Shown piece by piece: positions 1 through 11,800 of a stretch of 64,000 nucleotides of DNA. How positions within the stretch are numbered: the stretch's first letter is position 1; every line of letters begins with the position of its first letter. The translations under genes and the position numbers were made by a program. Source of the DNA: Heligmosomoides polygyrus polygyrus (lineage: Eukaryota; Nematoda; Chromadorea; Rhabditida; Heligmosomidae); contig OX377205.1 of NCBI GenBank assembly GCA_947396885.1, forward strand, positions 64,452,969 to 64,516,968. Direction: 5' to 3'. Under the pieces are notes generated by a model. The model worked only from the letters and a program-made list of their open reading frames with translations. It made no database searches and was not told the origin of the DNA.

Positions 1-1471
1 CGTGATAAAGTGTTGTATCCATCTAACAAGCATTGGATGAATTCCATACTTCACAAGCTTATGAATTAGTTTACTGTGAGAAACACGTTCAAAGGCTTTT
101 GCAAAGTCGAAGTAAATCACATCACAGGCCTTTTTGTCATCCAACAAACGCGTCCAGTCGTTCAGTGATTCCACTAAATTGGTCTCTATTGAGCGACTCT
201 GAACAAAGCCATGTTGGCTTTTAGGAATTACCGACTTTTTGTCAAGGTGATCTCTTAAGTGGTATTTTACTACTTTTTCAAATAAGCGGCAGAACACTGA
301 TGTGAAGCTGACAGGTCTATAGTTACTAAAGTCGCAAGATGGTTGTTCTTCAAAATTGCTGTAACATATAAATGCTTCCATCGACTGGGAATTGTGGCAT
401 ACATCACGCTTTGATTAATAATGTAAGCTAGAGACTTTGCGATGACATGAGATACTTCCTTAATATATTTCCATGGAATATTGTCTGGAGTGATTGCGAA
501 GGACGCTGGCAATTTCTTCACTTCATGGAACCAAGGAAAAGAATTCATCGGAAACTCAATTGTGTGGTCAAACTTTGTAAAACTGTTGTTATCGCAACCA
601 AAAACTCTGCAATATTGGTCGGCGAGCATGATCGCTTTGTCATAATCTGAAATGGCTCTGACATTTCCATTGCTCAATGCCGGTACGCTACTCTTATTTC
701 TAAGTCTCTTTTTTAGGTAGCCAACCAGTGATCGTTTTTCTCTTGATTCGACTATTCATCGTTTTACACTATGGGTTGTATTTTTCTAATTTTTCTCGAA
801 ATTTTCTGAGAAGGCTCTATATTTTTTCCAATCATCCAGAGATTGTGTTCTACATGCGTTCGAATAAAGGCAACCTTTATGCTGGAACATCCCTTGGAGA
901 TATTGAGGCAGTGAAGTGCTTGAAGCGATGACACGACCCATGGAACACACATCTCAATGGCGTGATGTAAAATACATAAAAACATCTCACATTTCTCAAT
1001 AATGCTTCCAACTCGTTTAAAAGAGGCAACCCACATAACGTTCCCTAGATATTGGCAGATTTTCGAAATCGCATCGGGAGAAAATTTGACAATAAGTGGC
1101 CATTGATTCCGGAAATTCAGCAGAAACGTCAAAATAGACACTTGCAGGATCACTTGATCCGACTTGAGCCTTAGTTATGACATTGCTGATGAGACTTCTG
1201 TCTTTTGAAAGAACCAGATGAAGAAAATGTCCTCCTGCGGTCGGGGTCTTGACATATTGCATAAACTCATGACTATTTACGAACTCCAAGAAGTTTTGGC
1301 TTGAACCCGTGTTAGCAAATTCTGATGGGTTGTTCCAGTTGATACTAGGGAAATTGAAATCTCCAACGACTATGGATGGGTTGTCGATGCTAACAATGTT
1401 ACTTATGGCGCTGATAAGTTGGCTTGAATAAAATTCAGAGCAGGAGGGAGTTCGATACACAGCTATCAGAA
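1..1471 (-). pseudogene. CR1-like LINE ORF2 relic (endonuclease to reverse transcriptase), cut by window start
   Basis: Read on the minus strand this is the ORF2 of a CR1-like non-LTR retrotransposon. The endonuclease C-terminal half lies at about 1017-1460 and contains a VVGDFNFP motif typical of the apurinic endonuclease fold. The place where the family has a catalytic SDH reads SSDP, so the key histidine is missing. After several frameshifts the reverse transcriptase N-terminal half follows at about 677 to 1, with NYRPVS-like and YFDFAKAF motifs; the latter carries the first catalytic aspartate. The YADD box would lie beyond the window edge. No single frame stays open, so the copy is dead. 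Its 5' side is interrupted by a mariner relic. LINE identity is secure; the CR1 assignment rests on resemblance to the copy at 35.9-39.7 kb. Confidence 0.72.
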
Positions 1472-1499
1472 GTCACTTCAATCTTTGAAGTGACTATCA

Positions 1500-1965
1500 T
1501 TTACATCTACAACCTTCTGCGATCTGCTGGGAGATCACGAAATCCTTCCCTCCAGAATGAAGTCAGCTGTGACTCAAAGAAGTGCTCCACCTCAGATTCC
1601 AGTTCGGTTCGGTCGTTGAAGTACCTATCCCTTACTTGTTGTTCGAGAGCTCGAAAGAAGTAGTAGTCCGATGGCGCAAGAGCTGGCGAATACAGTGGGT
1701 GGGCAGCACCCCCACCAAAGCTCCTGCAGCTTATGGCGAAACGACTCTGCAAAGTGGCGGCGAGCGTTGTCGTGATGAAGGTAAACATTCCTCCTCTCTC
1801 GCGGTTTGCGAGCCAGCTTCTACAGCTGTGTAGAGTAGATGTATGCTGTTACTGCGGCGCCGTCGTCAACGAGCTCACGATAGAGATTCTTCGAGAACCC
1901 CACCAGCAGCACAGCATTATCTTTTTCTGGTGAATGTTTGCCTTGAGGTTGTGGTTCTCCTTGAG
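1500..1965 (-). pseudogene. mariner transposase C-terminal relic nested in the LINE
   Basis: The minus strand encodes the C-terminal half of a mariner transposase. A conserved KANIHQKK stretch followed by a tryptophan-rich WWG motif is visible near 1930-1965. After a damaged middle comes YSPALAPSDYYFFRAL near 1640-1700 (family form YSPDLAPSDY, so one aspartate reads alanine but the D before the YY is kept), and a final FWREGFRDLP near 1505-1550. The N-terminal helix-turn-helix and first catalytic aspartate are not recognisable and the reading frame shifts at least twice. It sits between LINE ORF1-like and ORF2 sequence on the same strand, so it most likely jumped into the LINE. Terminal repeats are not resolved, although a perfect 10-bp inverted pair with a 3-nt loop at 1472-1494 lies at its 3' side. 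Confidence 0.7.
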
Positions 1966-2239
1966 GGAACTGGGCCCACCGAGTATGGTTAACGAGGAAT
2001 ACCCAGGATTTATCTCATTTTCTCAACATTCTTGAGAAAATGCTTATTACGGAAAAGAACAAGTAGAAACTGTGCGATAGTCAGTCGCGAAGCCTTGCGC
2101 GGATCACGGAGTCAGTCACACTTCACTACAGTTGTAGTATTTATATGCCCTCAAAAGCAAATTACCATGTATGCGAAAGATATGTCTAGATAGAATTTTG
2201 TGCTACAACTACGTAACACCAACAAATCCTTAGAAGTTC

Positions 2240-2765
2240 CCATTAAATTTTGAAATTTTTTTCTAAATTTTTGGTACAATACTTTTTCACCAACCTAATA
2301 CAATTAATTGAGCGTTGCCGTTTACAGTCGTGAAAATTGTCATACTCAGGAAAAGTCTTATCGACATCATTGCTGCCATCCTTCTTCAATCCATCACAAG
2401 ATTCAAGTTGCATGACCTTTCTTTGCAATGTGTCCAACTCAAGGCTAGTGTAGAGTTTTCCTTAGCGAACTGCGCGTTTTCGGAAATGAGAAGATTATTT
2501 TCCTCGACGATGCAACTTAGCTAGGTGGTGATGACTAAAAGGATAGTTTTGACGCAGGTTGGTATGTCCGTGCACTCGTCAGGTCCTTGGTCGCCTTTTC
2601 TAGACACTCCGTGGCGAACTGAGGTGACGACGACCTTGGGCGTTTGTGGCTCTTAAAGGAGACTCCAGACGATGTGTCCATACCGATACGACAAGCAGAA
2701 ACAATTCGAAAGGAAAAATAGACCTGTTGAAGCGACCTAGTAAGGATGGTCAAATGACACTTCAT
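2240..2765 (-). pseudogene. possible LINE ORF1 (coiled-coil) relic
   Basis: Two minus-strand open stretches in different frames (2535-2765 and 2243-2437), plus the sequence joining them, read as a basic Ser/Pro/Arg segment followed by a heptad-like run with EENNLLISENAQFAKEN character. That is the layout of the ORF1 coiled coil seen in the better-preserved CR1-like copy near 39.1-39.5 kb. It lies upstream, in transcriptional sense, of the ORF2 relic at 1-1471 and is separated from it by the mariner relic, which fits one LINE split by an insertion. No conserved catalytic motif exists for ORF1, so this call is mostly positional. Confidence 0.35.
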
Positions 2766-3111
2766 TGTTTGAGGGTCAACTCAACTTCCACACCACAAAT
2801 CGATGACGGATATGGAACAATTTACCGGCTAAGTTGGCTCAGTGCAATACGAATTACTGCTTTCTCCAGCCACAAGAGAAAAAGGCGAGCCGACGAGAAT
2901 CAGAAGTCTTGTAAACGGATAGACCGATAGATACCGTGCCGTCGTAGACTCACTACGTAGCAGAACAATTTGCAGTGATCAGAGCGGGGCCAAGACACGA
3001 CCGCTCACCGGCGCGAAGTTTGGAACCACTTACACTTTGGTTTCTGATCTTAAGAACGCCATACTTGATGCATGGACTCATGTAGAGCAAACTTTTATTA
3101 ATAACCTTATC
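2766..3111. other. short unassigned spacer
   Basis: I see no gene or recognisable repeat here. Two short open frames have no family features. It separates the LINE relic from the SINE tail. Confidence 0.4.
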
Positions 3112-3420
3112 AGTATAAGGATAAGGATAAAGAACGACGTTATTCAATCCTCTTTGGGATGCCCCACGCATTCTAGTTCTACGGGATGTCGTGGAGACGT
3201 GTTGAATGCGTAATTAGCTATACAATGGCTTGCGGTGGCCAGCCGATGTACAAGTAAGTGCTTTATCCTTCCCAGACAAGTCTGATACCAATTCACCAAC
3301 CCTGGAGGGATGAAAGGCTTGGTTGGCCTGGGACGGAAATTCGAACCAGGAACCTGGTATCGGGTGCAGGCGACTGTCGGCGCCTCCTCCGACTGCGCTC
3401 CACACGCCCAATAGTACGCC
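3112..3420 (-). repeat. tRNA-derived SINE, full-length copy (family 1)
   Basis: On the minus strand the unit begins with a tRNA-like head. A box A-like TGGAGCGCAGTCGG lies around 3386-3403 and a box B GGTTCGAATTT at 3337-3347, which together form an internal RNA polymerase III promoter. A tRNA-unrelated body follows, and the 3' end is a short tail of CTTATC-type repeats at 3112-3132. Related copies lie at 15505-15760, 26426-26695, 52268-52520 and 54606-54786. The body always carries a CATCGGCTGGCC-like word and a CCACGACAT-like word in the same order. SINE identity is inferred from structure; I know no name for it. Confidence 0.75.
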
Positions 3421-3859
3421 AAAAAGAATTGTCTATGTTATTTACAACAAAGGTGATGTGACGAAGTGCTAATTTTACTTCGCCTGCAGGCAGTTTTGTG
3501 AGTAATCAGGTTTTTATAAGGTGAACTTATATTTTGCACTGGTCTCCATTCGTTAAATTTTCAATAAAACTTCGCTGTATCCAACGCTGGTAAGATAACC
3601 TCCTTAGAAATTTTCAATAGACGTTTTCGATAACGAGGATATGATGATAACATCATTAAACCTCGACAACGGGTTCTTCGGGTATTAATGGACAAATAGG
3701 GGTTGAACCTATAATTTTGTACCGGGGCGTAGTAGCAGCCTGTGCAAAGAAGGCAACAGAAAGCGTTTCATATGCACTGAAGAGCGTAATCACTCAGGTT
3801 AGCAAAACCAATTTCGGTCTTAGCTCACCGAGATCCATGATCCGTGTAAGACCTCCAAA
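3421..3859. other. unassigned spacer
   Basis: AT-rich sequence with no supported gene or repeat. The 75-codon plus-strand open frame at 3717-3944 has no family features and runs into the foldback arm. Confidence 0.4.
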
Positions 3860-5910
3860 TGGACCTTTTTTAATGAAGTCCAGCTTACTGGAAGGATATT
3901 TCTCACGCGTCGAATACGGTACAATACCCGTCCTTATTGTCTGATAGTGCTCTGGTTTTTGTTAAACATTTTCTGCAATTTAGACTCCGAACCGTACATC
4001 CCTCCACATCTTTACCAGCAGTCAGAATTTGTATATCGTCAGTAATGCTCTATTTCTGTAAATTCTCGAGTGATGCGTACGCAGAGAGAGTCCCTCTAAG
4101 AATCAAAAAGGACGTCAAGAAAAGATGAGCCTATGTAGTAACTGTGATGCTGTGGTAAGATGTGTAAGGCCACTGAGTTCGCAGGAACTTTACTAAATTC
4201 CGGTCATTCCGACGTTCTAAGATACTATTCCTCTAAAAGGACATCGTTTTTAAACATCGTTTATCATTCTGTTTGTTGACCATCAAGTTCCTCGAATGAG
4301 CCCCATTGCCGTCTCCAGTCATCCCTTTTACGTATTCCGGTGCATCCTTTTCGTACGAAGGACACGAAGAACGTCGCCTTGTTCATTAAGACCTTCACGA
4401 AGGAATGCGGTTACTGCGACGGTGATCTTTTAGAGTCCCACGTCGTCCACTCGGTTACGCCTCTCCTACAGTAGGCCTTTGCTAAGTGCAGTATGTGGCC
4501 AGCCAACCTCACTTTCGAGGACATGGCTCATGCATCTGCCATGGAACAACGACGAACTCCAGATGCCTTCTCTCACTTGCGTGAATCGTTACGCTGTGAG
4601 CATGGTCCTCATGATTCCTCGTTGTGCAACGCTGATTGCCTGTTTAACCTGCTTCTTAAAGTCGAGATCTCCGTGACCTACGTTAGAGCAGGGAGAAGAG
4701 TATAGTCAGGTGTGAGTGGATAGAATGAAAAGCAGTGAAAGGCGCAGGTAGGACGTCAACACAGCGTCAGACGTTCTTCGTCTCCTTCACAACTCCACCG
4801 CTGCTCTTGAGAGCTCCACAAACTGCTCGTTTCCTCTTATGCATATCTGGCGTCTGATGCTGAGGGCCATTTCGAGTTCGCGACCTAGATGCAGGTAGCT
4901 GGAACACTCAGAGATGTTCGTTCCGGTAAGCGAGAATGGGGAGAAACTTGCTCGATTCTGATGAACGTCTTTTTCGTAGGATTCACCAGCACCCCAACTT
5001 TCCACATACAAGGTTGATGTCGGCCAGTATTCGCTCCGCTCGGTGTTATGAGCACGTCGGCAGCGAAGGGAAGAGGATGCAGTGATGCTCACTCGAGGAA
5101 CTTGATAGTCAACGAACACAATGACAAATGATGTTTAAAAACGATGTCCTTTTAGAGGGATAGTATCTCAGAAAGTCGGAATGGTCGGAATTTAGTGACG
5201 TTCCTGCGAACTCAGCGGCCTTTCACATCCCACCACAGCATCCCAGTTGCTACATAGGCTCATCTTTCCTTGACGTCCTTTTCTGATTCTTAGGGGACTC
5301 TCTCTGCGTACGCATCACTCGAAAATTTACGGAAATAGAGCAATACTGACGATATACAAATTCTGAGTGCTCGTAAAGATGTTAAGAGATGAGGATCTTT
5401 TGGTAGACACCAATGCGGCAAAGCTTGTAATGGTGTATAATGGTTTTGTTAAATATGTTGGTTACCTGGAGAGCACAACACGAATATCACATCACAGCAG
5501 GTTATACAGATATGCAGAGGCGGAGCTACAAATCTCTCCGATAGTACCCATTGGGGACAACTACCTCTGATCTTGAAAGGGGGCACCGCGCCTAGAATGA
5601 ACTACTTGAGCGCAATCTCTATTTCCTACTTGCGGTACCCCTATGTTATGCCTGTGGATGTTACTCAATGATACTTATCTTAGAGTGCTCGTCAAATTTG
5701 CTAAGGCATATCATTCATCCCTATTTAGCCTATATTTTACTACTATATACGTTCATAAATGTAGACCCTAATTGGGTATTCACAACAGGTCTCAAGTATA
5801 AATTACAGGAAGTGCGTAACAATACCAGAGCACTATCCGATAATTAGGTCAGGTATTGTACTGTATTCGACGCTTGAAAAATATCTCTTAGCAAGTTGGA
5901 TCCAAGACTT
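3860..5910. mobile_element. foldback (inverted-repeat) element bracketing an RTE fragment
   Basis: Sequence at about 3860-4285 recurs in inverted orientation at about 5115-5395 and 5815-5910. Matching landmarks are CGTCGAATAC at 3908 against GTATTCGACG near 5870, the word GACGATATACAAATTCTGA near 5345 against its complement near 4020, and TAAAAACGATGTCC near 5140 against its complement near 4245. The right arm carries roughly 420 bp of extra sequence (5395-5815), so it was itself interrupted. The spacer between the arms (4290-5113) is a LINE 3' end. Divergence between the arms is modest, which indicates an old foldback. Exact termini and a target duplication are not resolved. Confidence 0.65.
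4290..5113 (-). pseudogene. RTE-1-like LINE, 3' end of ORF2
   Basis: The minus strand reads as the C-terminal part of an RTE-type reverse transcriptase. A segment with SFSPFSLTGTNISECSSYLHLGRELEM (shown here only as landmarks: NISECSSY then LGRELEM) matches the thumb region of nematode RTE ORF2. Further downstream, past stops and frameshifts, an ALREG-LNEQGDVLRV-like stretch resembles the RTE C-terminal tail. The fragment stops abruptly at both arms of the foldback. It is the same lineage as the copy at 54.8-56.5 kb, judged from shared wording. It is non-functional. Confidence 0.7.
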
Positions 5911-6199
5911 GTGTAAGCTTGACTATGGGCTATGACATCATCGTTACTTGGCTTGTACTATCACTGGTTGATGAACCTACTATCCGCTAGCTGTATTTTC
6001 ATACGGAGAAAGGAAAGCTAGCTTTCCCTTTCCTGTGTGAGCCTAGTACATATACAGGGTGGCGCTGACTGCGGATCCAATCATCATTTTCTACGTGCCA
6101 GAATACGGCTCACACTGCAGAAGGTAATAGTAAGCACTACGCATGCCATGTGAATGAACTGATCGATTTTCTACAATTCTAATGCTAATAAATCGCTCT
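5911..6199. other. spacer with one Tc-like terminus
   Basis: Mostly unassigned. TACAGGGTGGCGC at about 6055 resembles the TA-CAGGG ends of the Tc1/mariner-like elements elsewhere in the window, but no matching inverted end was found nearby, so it may be a solo remnant. Confidence 0.3.
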
Positions 6200-8090
6200 T
6201 TTTCCCTTTTTTGCAGAGAAGTGTGATGTAGACGGAGAAGAAAGACCGTTTGCGAGCGCCTGGAAGAGCAGAGGAAGTTTTCCCAATTATTAGGCATCGC
6301 ACTCACCCTTGATCCTCAATCTCATCGATTATCGGAACCATGTAACACTTGTGAACCGCGAAAGATACCCCCAGCCCGATCGTGCAACTCAATGCCAGCT
6401 CAAACTCGAGCGTGAAGCTTATTGGGATATTGTCTCAGAACAAGCGAAGGATGCCGCTAACAACAACGAATTTCGAACTCTCTACGCTACACGCGGGACG
6501 CCTTACAGGCTAAAAAAAGCCGACAAAGGAAAACATTAGAAATGCTAATGGAAGCATTACCAAATAACCAAAACAGCGATGGAAGGAATTCCTTAAGAGA
6601 ATGTACAACCACACTGCACCAGGAGACCCTTAAGCTGCACCACCATTAGTCCTTATACCACAGGCAGTCACCTCGTGTTCTGCACAAGCCAAAGAAGAGG
6701 ACGCTGAAGCCATGAATCTGTGGCGAAGCAACAATGCTGTCGGAATCGATGATGAGAAGGCTGAAATGTTGAAGGCTAGCGGAGTACCGATCAACCGTTT
6801 ACATTCCCTGCTGATAATAATTTGGAGAGCTGAGAAAATTCCCATGGCATGGAAACAGACCATTGTCATACCAGTTCTGAAAAAGGCGACTGCTGTGACT
6901 GCAAAAACTACCGCGAAATAAACCTGTTTTCTATCACAGGAAAGGCGTTCACTAAGAGTACTTCAAGCAAGGCTGCAGAAGCAACGTGAATGCACCGCCA
7001 GAGAAGAGCAGACCAGCTTTCGTTCGGGAAGAGGCTGCCTTGATCAGATTATCGCTCTTAGGCATATGATGGAGGAGCGCATACGATGTGGTAAACGAAT
7101 GATCAACGTATTTGTAGAATTTCGCGCAGCTTTCGATAGTGCATACTGGCCAGCACTTTGGAAGCTATTAGAATCTGAACGTTTTACACCGAAAATTGTA
7201 CGACTGCTGAAGGAGACCTGCGCTAACTGCTCCAGTTTCGTCCTGGTACGAGAAGGAGCTTCAATAGTGCTTTCAATATAATCTGGTGTGAGACAAGGAT
7301 GCGTATTGCGTGCTGCAGTTCATTGTGTGGTCGATGCATTTGTGCGGAAAGCGTTTAGCGGACGACAATGAGTTCAATTTGGAGAAGATCATTTCGTTAC
7401 GGACTTCGTGTTCTCTGACGATAGTGCAACAGTGGTGCCAAGCCATATGATATTCTTCAAAAGAATGCCGCCATAGCTCTTTCTTACGAAGTGACTATAA
7501 ACACTGAAAAGACTAAGGTGCTCACAACCTACGGCTCACCTTGCACACTCTACTTGGACGACTAGATCGAACAGGTATACGAGTCCAAATACCGTGGTTC
7601 TATAGTAGAGCAGAACGGTATCATGCTCCACAGAATACACAGCAGGATTGGCAAGGCTATGATGGCCTTCGACTCACTAACCTGGTGTCTACGCAGGAAA
7701 CACAACGTATCGCTGACAACGAAAATGAGAGTGTTTCGATCCATTATGATGTCATTATTGCTTTATGGAGCTGAAACATGGGTACTTCCGAAAACTGATT
7801 GGCAGAAGCTAGAAGTCCTCCAAATGAGGTGCTTCAGACAAACACTAAACGTCTCACTTTGTGATCGGATTACAAACTAAGATATACAAAAGTCCTGCTA
7901 CAACCAGCCTATTGAATTCGAAATCCGAAAACGTAGACTCAAGTGGTTTGAGCCCGTAAACCGAATGACTGCTCAACGCATACCCAAGAAATTATTGTGG
8001 AGGACCAGACCGAGCGTGTTGAAAGTCCGGCGAGTTGCTTCGAAGAAGACGTGTATAAATCAAGTACAGGGCGCCTTGAGTAAATGATGC
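6200..8090 (+). pseudogene. RTE-like LINE ORF2 relic (reverse transcriptase to C-terminus)
   Basis: Successive plus-strand frames reconstruct the order of a non-LTR ORF2. A linker with QLKLEREAYW lies near 6400. A reverse transcriptase start with NYREINLFSITGKAF lies near 6910-6960, followed by SFRSGRGCLDQI near 7015-7050 and VFVEFRAAFDSAYW near 7110-7150; family copies have DF at that last point, so the first catalytic aspartate is damaged. GVRQGC follows near 7285. The C-terminal LLYGAETWVLPK is near 7760-7800 and a KRRLKWF motif near 7930. At least five frame changes and many stops make it dead. The YGAETW and RLRWF-type motifs suggest RTE. The 3' limit near 8090 is where recognisable coding sequence ends. 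Confidence 0.75.
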
Positions 8091-8223
8091 TTTTGTTTAG
8101 AGCATGCGAAAGAAGTGGCTCTGGATCGTCGGTATGCATAGGAAAACATTGTCCGTGACTCTTGCCACTCCACGACATCCACAGTAACGCTGGTTTCGAG
8201 GCCACCCTCAAAGCTGACGTCCG

Positions 8224-8254
8224 CTAATGGGGAGTAAGTAGGTAAGTAAGTAAT
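8224..8254. repeat. GTAA microsatellite
   Basis: A short run of GTAA/GGTAA units sits at the junction between the LINE relic and the transposase relic that follows. Confidence 0.7.
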
Positions 8255-8835
8255 ACAAAGGATGGCGCATAGTGTGCCAACATTTGATTTGCCAGCCTTT
8301 GCACTGTCTTGACCAATATATGCGACCAAGTCCAAATCGCGCCTCCATTGCTCAACTCCTCAAGGAAGGACTCCGAAGAGACTGCAAGGTAGCTGAAAAT
8401 TCCGCGAAGTATCGTTCACTAGTCTTTAAGCAGTTTCTTGAAAGAGAACACATCGATGCACTCCTAAAACAGCGAAGACCGCAGTCCGGCATTACGCCGA
8501 GGTTCCGTAGAATCATTATGAAGAGAACCCAGTGCAACAGCTCCCTCAGCCTAAACTAAATCGCTTTTGACGTCCAAATTTCAAGGATTACTGTCCAACG
8601 AATCGTTAGAAAGTGTCTTAGACATTGCACTTATCGCACCCAGAAAGGACAGACACTGTCTATTAAACCAAAGCAGAACCGGTTATTGAAGGCATAGCAA
8701 TTGTTGGATGAGGTGCAGTGGGCCGCATCGAGGAAATGACTTGGTTTGATGAAAATATTTTCGCTGTGGAGGTCGCGTACAGAATCATCACGGACTACTC
8801 CTACCAACAAAAACAAAGTCCCAAAAAAGATGACT
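8255..8835 (+). pseudogene. Tc1/mariner-type transposase, N-terminal relic
   Basis: Plus-strand frames give an N-terminal DNA-binding region followed by ISRITVQRIVRK near 8575-8615, matching the second helix-turn-helix of Tc1/mariner transposases. A GQTLSIKPKQNRLLKA stretch comes next, and then MTWFDENIFAVEVAY near 8735-8775. That last motif is the usual FTDEKIFTVE motif with the first catalytic aspartate, which here is kept as the D of FDEN. Coding similarity ends at a TTTA microsatellite, so the second and third catalytic residues are missing. Several frameshifts and stops are present. No terminal inverted repeats were found. Confidence 0.65.
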
Positions 8836-8863
8836 CTATTTATTTATTTATTTATTTATTATT
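8836..8863. repeat. TTTA microsatellite
   Basis: About six TTTA units directly follow the truncated transposase and mark its breakpoint. Confidence 0.85.
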
Positions 8864-11800
8864 TGCACAATATCGTGCGCACAAAATACTACATTTAACA
8901 TGGACACAGCATATTAGGAAATACGTGATATAAAAAAACAACAACAAATCAAAACTAGCCATCATTGTTACTTTTCGTGTGAGCGGAACTCAAGCCCAAA
9001 AAAGAAACTCAACTCAACTAAGCAAAATGTATGAATCGCTTAGTAGTATAAAAATTCTGGAAGAATAGGGGTAAGGAAACGGGGGAGAGGTCGATGGGTA
9101 ACTGATGAAGAAGAGCAGTGGCCCGCCAACACTGCAAGTCGTAGGAGATATCGGCTCCGGATACCAACTTAGTAGGTCCGTCAACTCCATCAGAACCCAT
9201 CGAAGACCGCTGTGTGGAGTATCGTAGGACAGTAGAACGGGTTAATCAGAAACAAAGTAGAGAAGCTCTAAAAATCAAGGAAAAATACAACGAAGAGGTG
9301 CAAAAAGGAAAAGACAACAAAAAGGGCAGAATGACAGCAAAAACCATAAAAGCTCAAAAGTAAAAGTCTTCTAAAACAACGCATATCCTAGTCTTAGAAA
9401 AAGAAAAACTAGCAGAATCTCTCATTTAGGCGATATCTGGTATATTCAGTGTTGAAAGTAAGTCTATCCTTTTCAATTGTTTTCTAAAAACATATGCTGC
9501 TGGTTGACCGAGAGACACTATCTAGTTTAAATTGATCTACCGGTTATTTTCTCTTTCCAGTCGTAGTACTTTGTTAATCTTGAGTTTCGGCAATCCACAT
9601 TTCTCTGCTATTTTATATCGTGTTTTTCTTTCTTTCTTCTAATGGTGTTGTTCGTTTCGTGTAATTTGCATTGATTTTATTAGTCTATCTTCACTTTGAC
9701 TTGAGTCTACTATACTGATGGTTCCTGTAGAGTTAGTGGTAGCTGCATGGGCAACCTGTTTCAAGTTTCATTTGACACCTTGTTTTACGTCTACTGCGCA
9801 TGTAACATGGGTATATGCATCAATAAACAATAATAATAATAATATGCGTTTGGAGCTTCTAGTAAGCTAGGTGATAGCATTTGTAACCGACGAGCTCCTC
9901 GAAGGAACAGAGAATTAAAAACCTTTTCTCGGTATTTCTTCTTTACCTTGGGATAACGAAAGCAGTAGCTATTACGTCGACCTTGTGTTGGCAAAAAGGT
10001 CCAATATTTACTAGCTTTAAGTCTAGATTCGCCTTTTAGGATTTTGAAACAAAACAGCAGATCATTTACAATCCGCCTGTAAAGTAGACTATCTAGGCCA
10101 AATAATTTATATGAAGACGAGACTCTATATGAAGACGCTTTCCCCGCAAGGTGTTATGGTTGGAGCTGGTATCACCGCCGAAGCCACCTTCGTTTTCATC
10201 GAGCAATCGTTCAACATAAACGCCAATTTCTACCAGAATAAGCTCTATAGAAGGTATTGCTGCCGCGAATAAAGTCAAACACCAAAAACTGTTGGATATT
10301 TCTTTAAAAGACTAGGCTCCATTCCATGCGGCGAAAACGACACATTCTGTGGTGCCCATATCCCGAGGTACTGGGGCAAAGACCTCACTTCCATCGAATC
10401 CGCTCGGCCTGAACTCTGTAGAATTTTCTGTCTGGGGATACTTGGAGTCCCAGGTTCCTGCAAAATCTCGCCAAAGCATGGACTCTCTCAACGTCTTCTA
10501 TAAAAATTCTGGGATGAAATCGGCATGAGTTGCCTGCGAACAACCTGCACTTTGATAGGCCGTCGTTTTCGAGCTCGCATTTCCGCTCGCTCGCATTCTA
10601 TGCAGGACATCTCGAAAACCTATGTAGTTTCGTTTAATTGCTGCATGGAATAAGAAACATTGTTGGAAAGAACAACTGTTGTATTGAAAATGTTGTTTTC
10701 GGCGAATTTGAATTTGTCTCAATACTTGTGCGCCACCATGTCGTCGGATTGATTCACTGTTCCTGATCTCAAGGGATCCGACCACATCAAATTACGTAGG
10801 CTTGCGACGAAAACGTATAGGCTCAAGGAAAAACTAGAAAACACTGGCGCTTCGATATTAGAAATGGATTCTGTGGGAAAGTGATTTAATAAGCGGGACT
10901 AAAACCTGTTTTAGGATTGCATTCAGCCCATTCTGGTCGCTGAGACCGCGACCGTATTCGCCTTCTGTTTCTAACCATGCATTTCCTGCCTCCTACGCCC
11001 ATCTTCTGAGGGCGTGTCGCAGAGTTTATTCAACATACGTGTCGGGATTCAGAACATACATATGCCACTTAGGATATCCAACATGCTTCAAGATTCCCAA
11101 CATGTGACGCAGGTTTGGGGGAACGAGTGTTGGAAATCTGCAGACGTGTCATAGACGTTATGTAACATGTGTCAGGATCTAACAGACGTTAGGAGATCTG
11201 CCGTTCTATCACACAAATGCGTCCTGCACTATTGCTATGTATAGGACAGTGAGAGCCGCTGTTCTCTTTCTCGCCATATAGAGAACTGGCCTTTCGGGGC
11301 ACAAATGGCGTAAAGGCAATAGCTTAGGCACTTTGTCGCACCATTCCGTGTTCGTGCTAACCATTTGACAGGTAACGGCGCATTTTAGGAGCCGTTGTAA
11401 TGTGAAGCATTTTCGATGGGACCACACAGCAACGCACATTCTGTTCAACGGCTCTGTTGTTACACGTCCCCCAATGCCGGGGGATGGGTTGAGGACTCAC
11501 GGCCACCTTCGCGCCACACTATGCATAGTGCGTTCTTCAGCGTAACCAGTTGCGGCGATTCGAATGCAACAGAAAATCACCAGCGTGCGCCAGCGTCAAC
11601 GTACAATCTCATCTGCATAGTGATGAACGACTGCGACGACGCACGCCATCTGCAAAAACCCGTCGCAGTAGTGGTTCTGAGCACCGGACACTCGCGGTCC
11701 GGTCCTCATTGCGCCGTATTACCTCTGAATCTTTAGACGGACGCTAGACTGAGCGGAGCATAGCGTTGCTGCGCTTGTGCAACCTAGGGTCGACATCTAC

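Noticed and set aside
6055..6070. Solo TACAGGGTGGCGC end considered as a transposon boundary
   Set aside because: No matching inverted partner within several kb.
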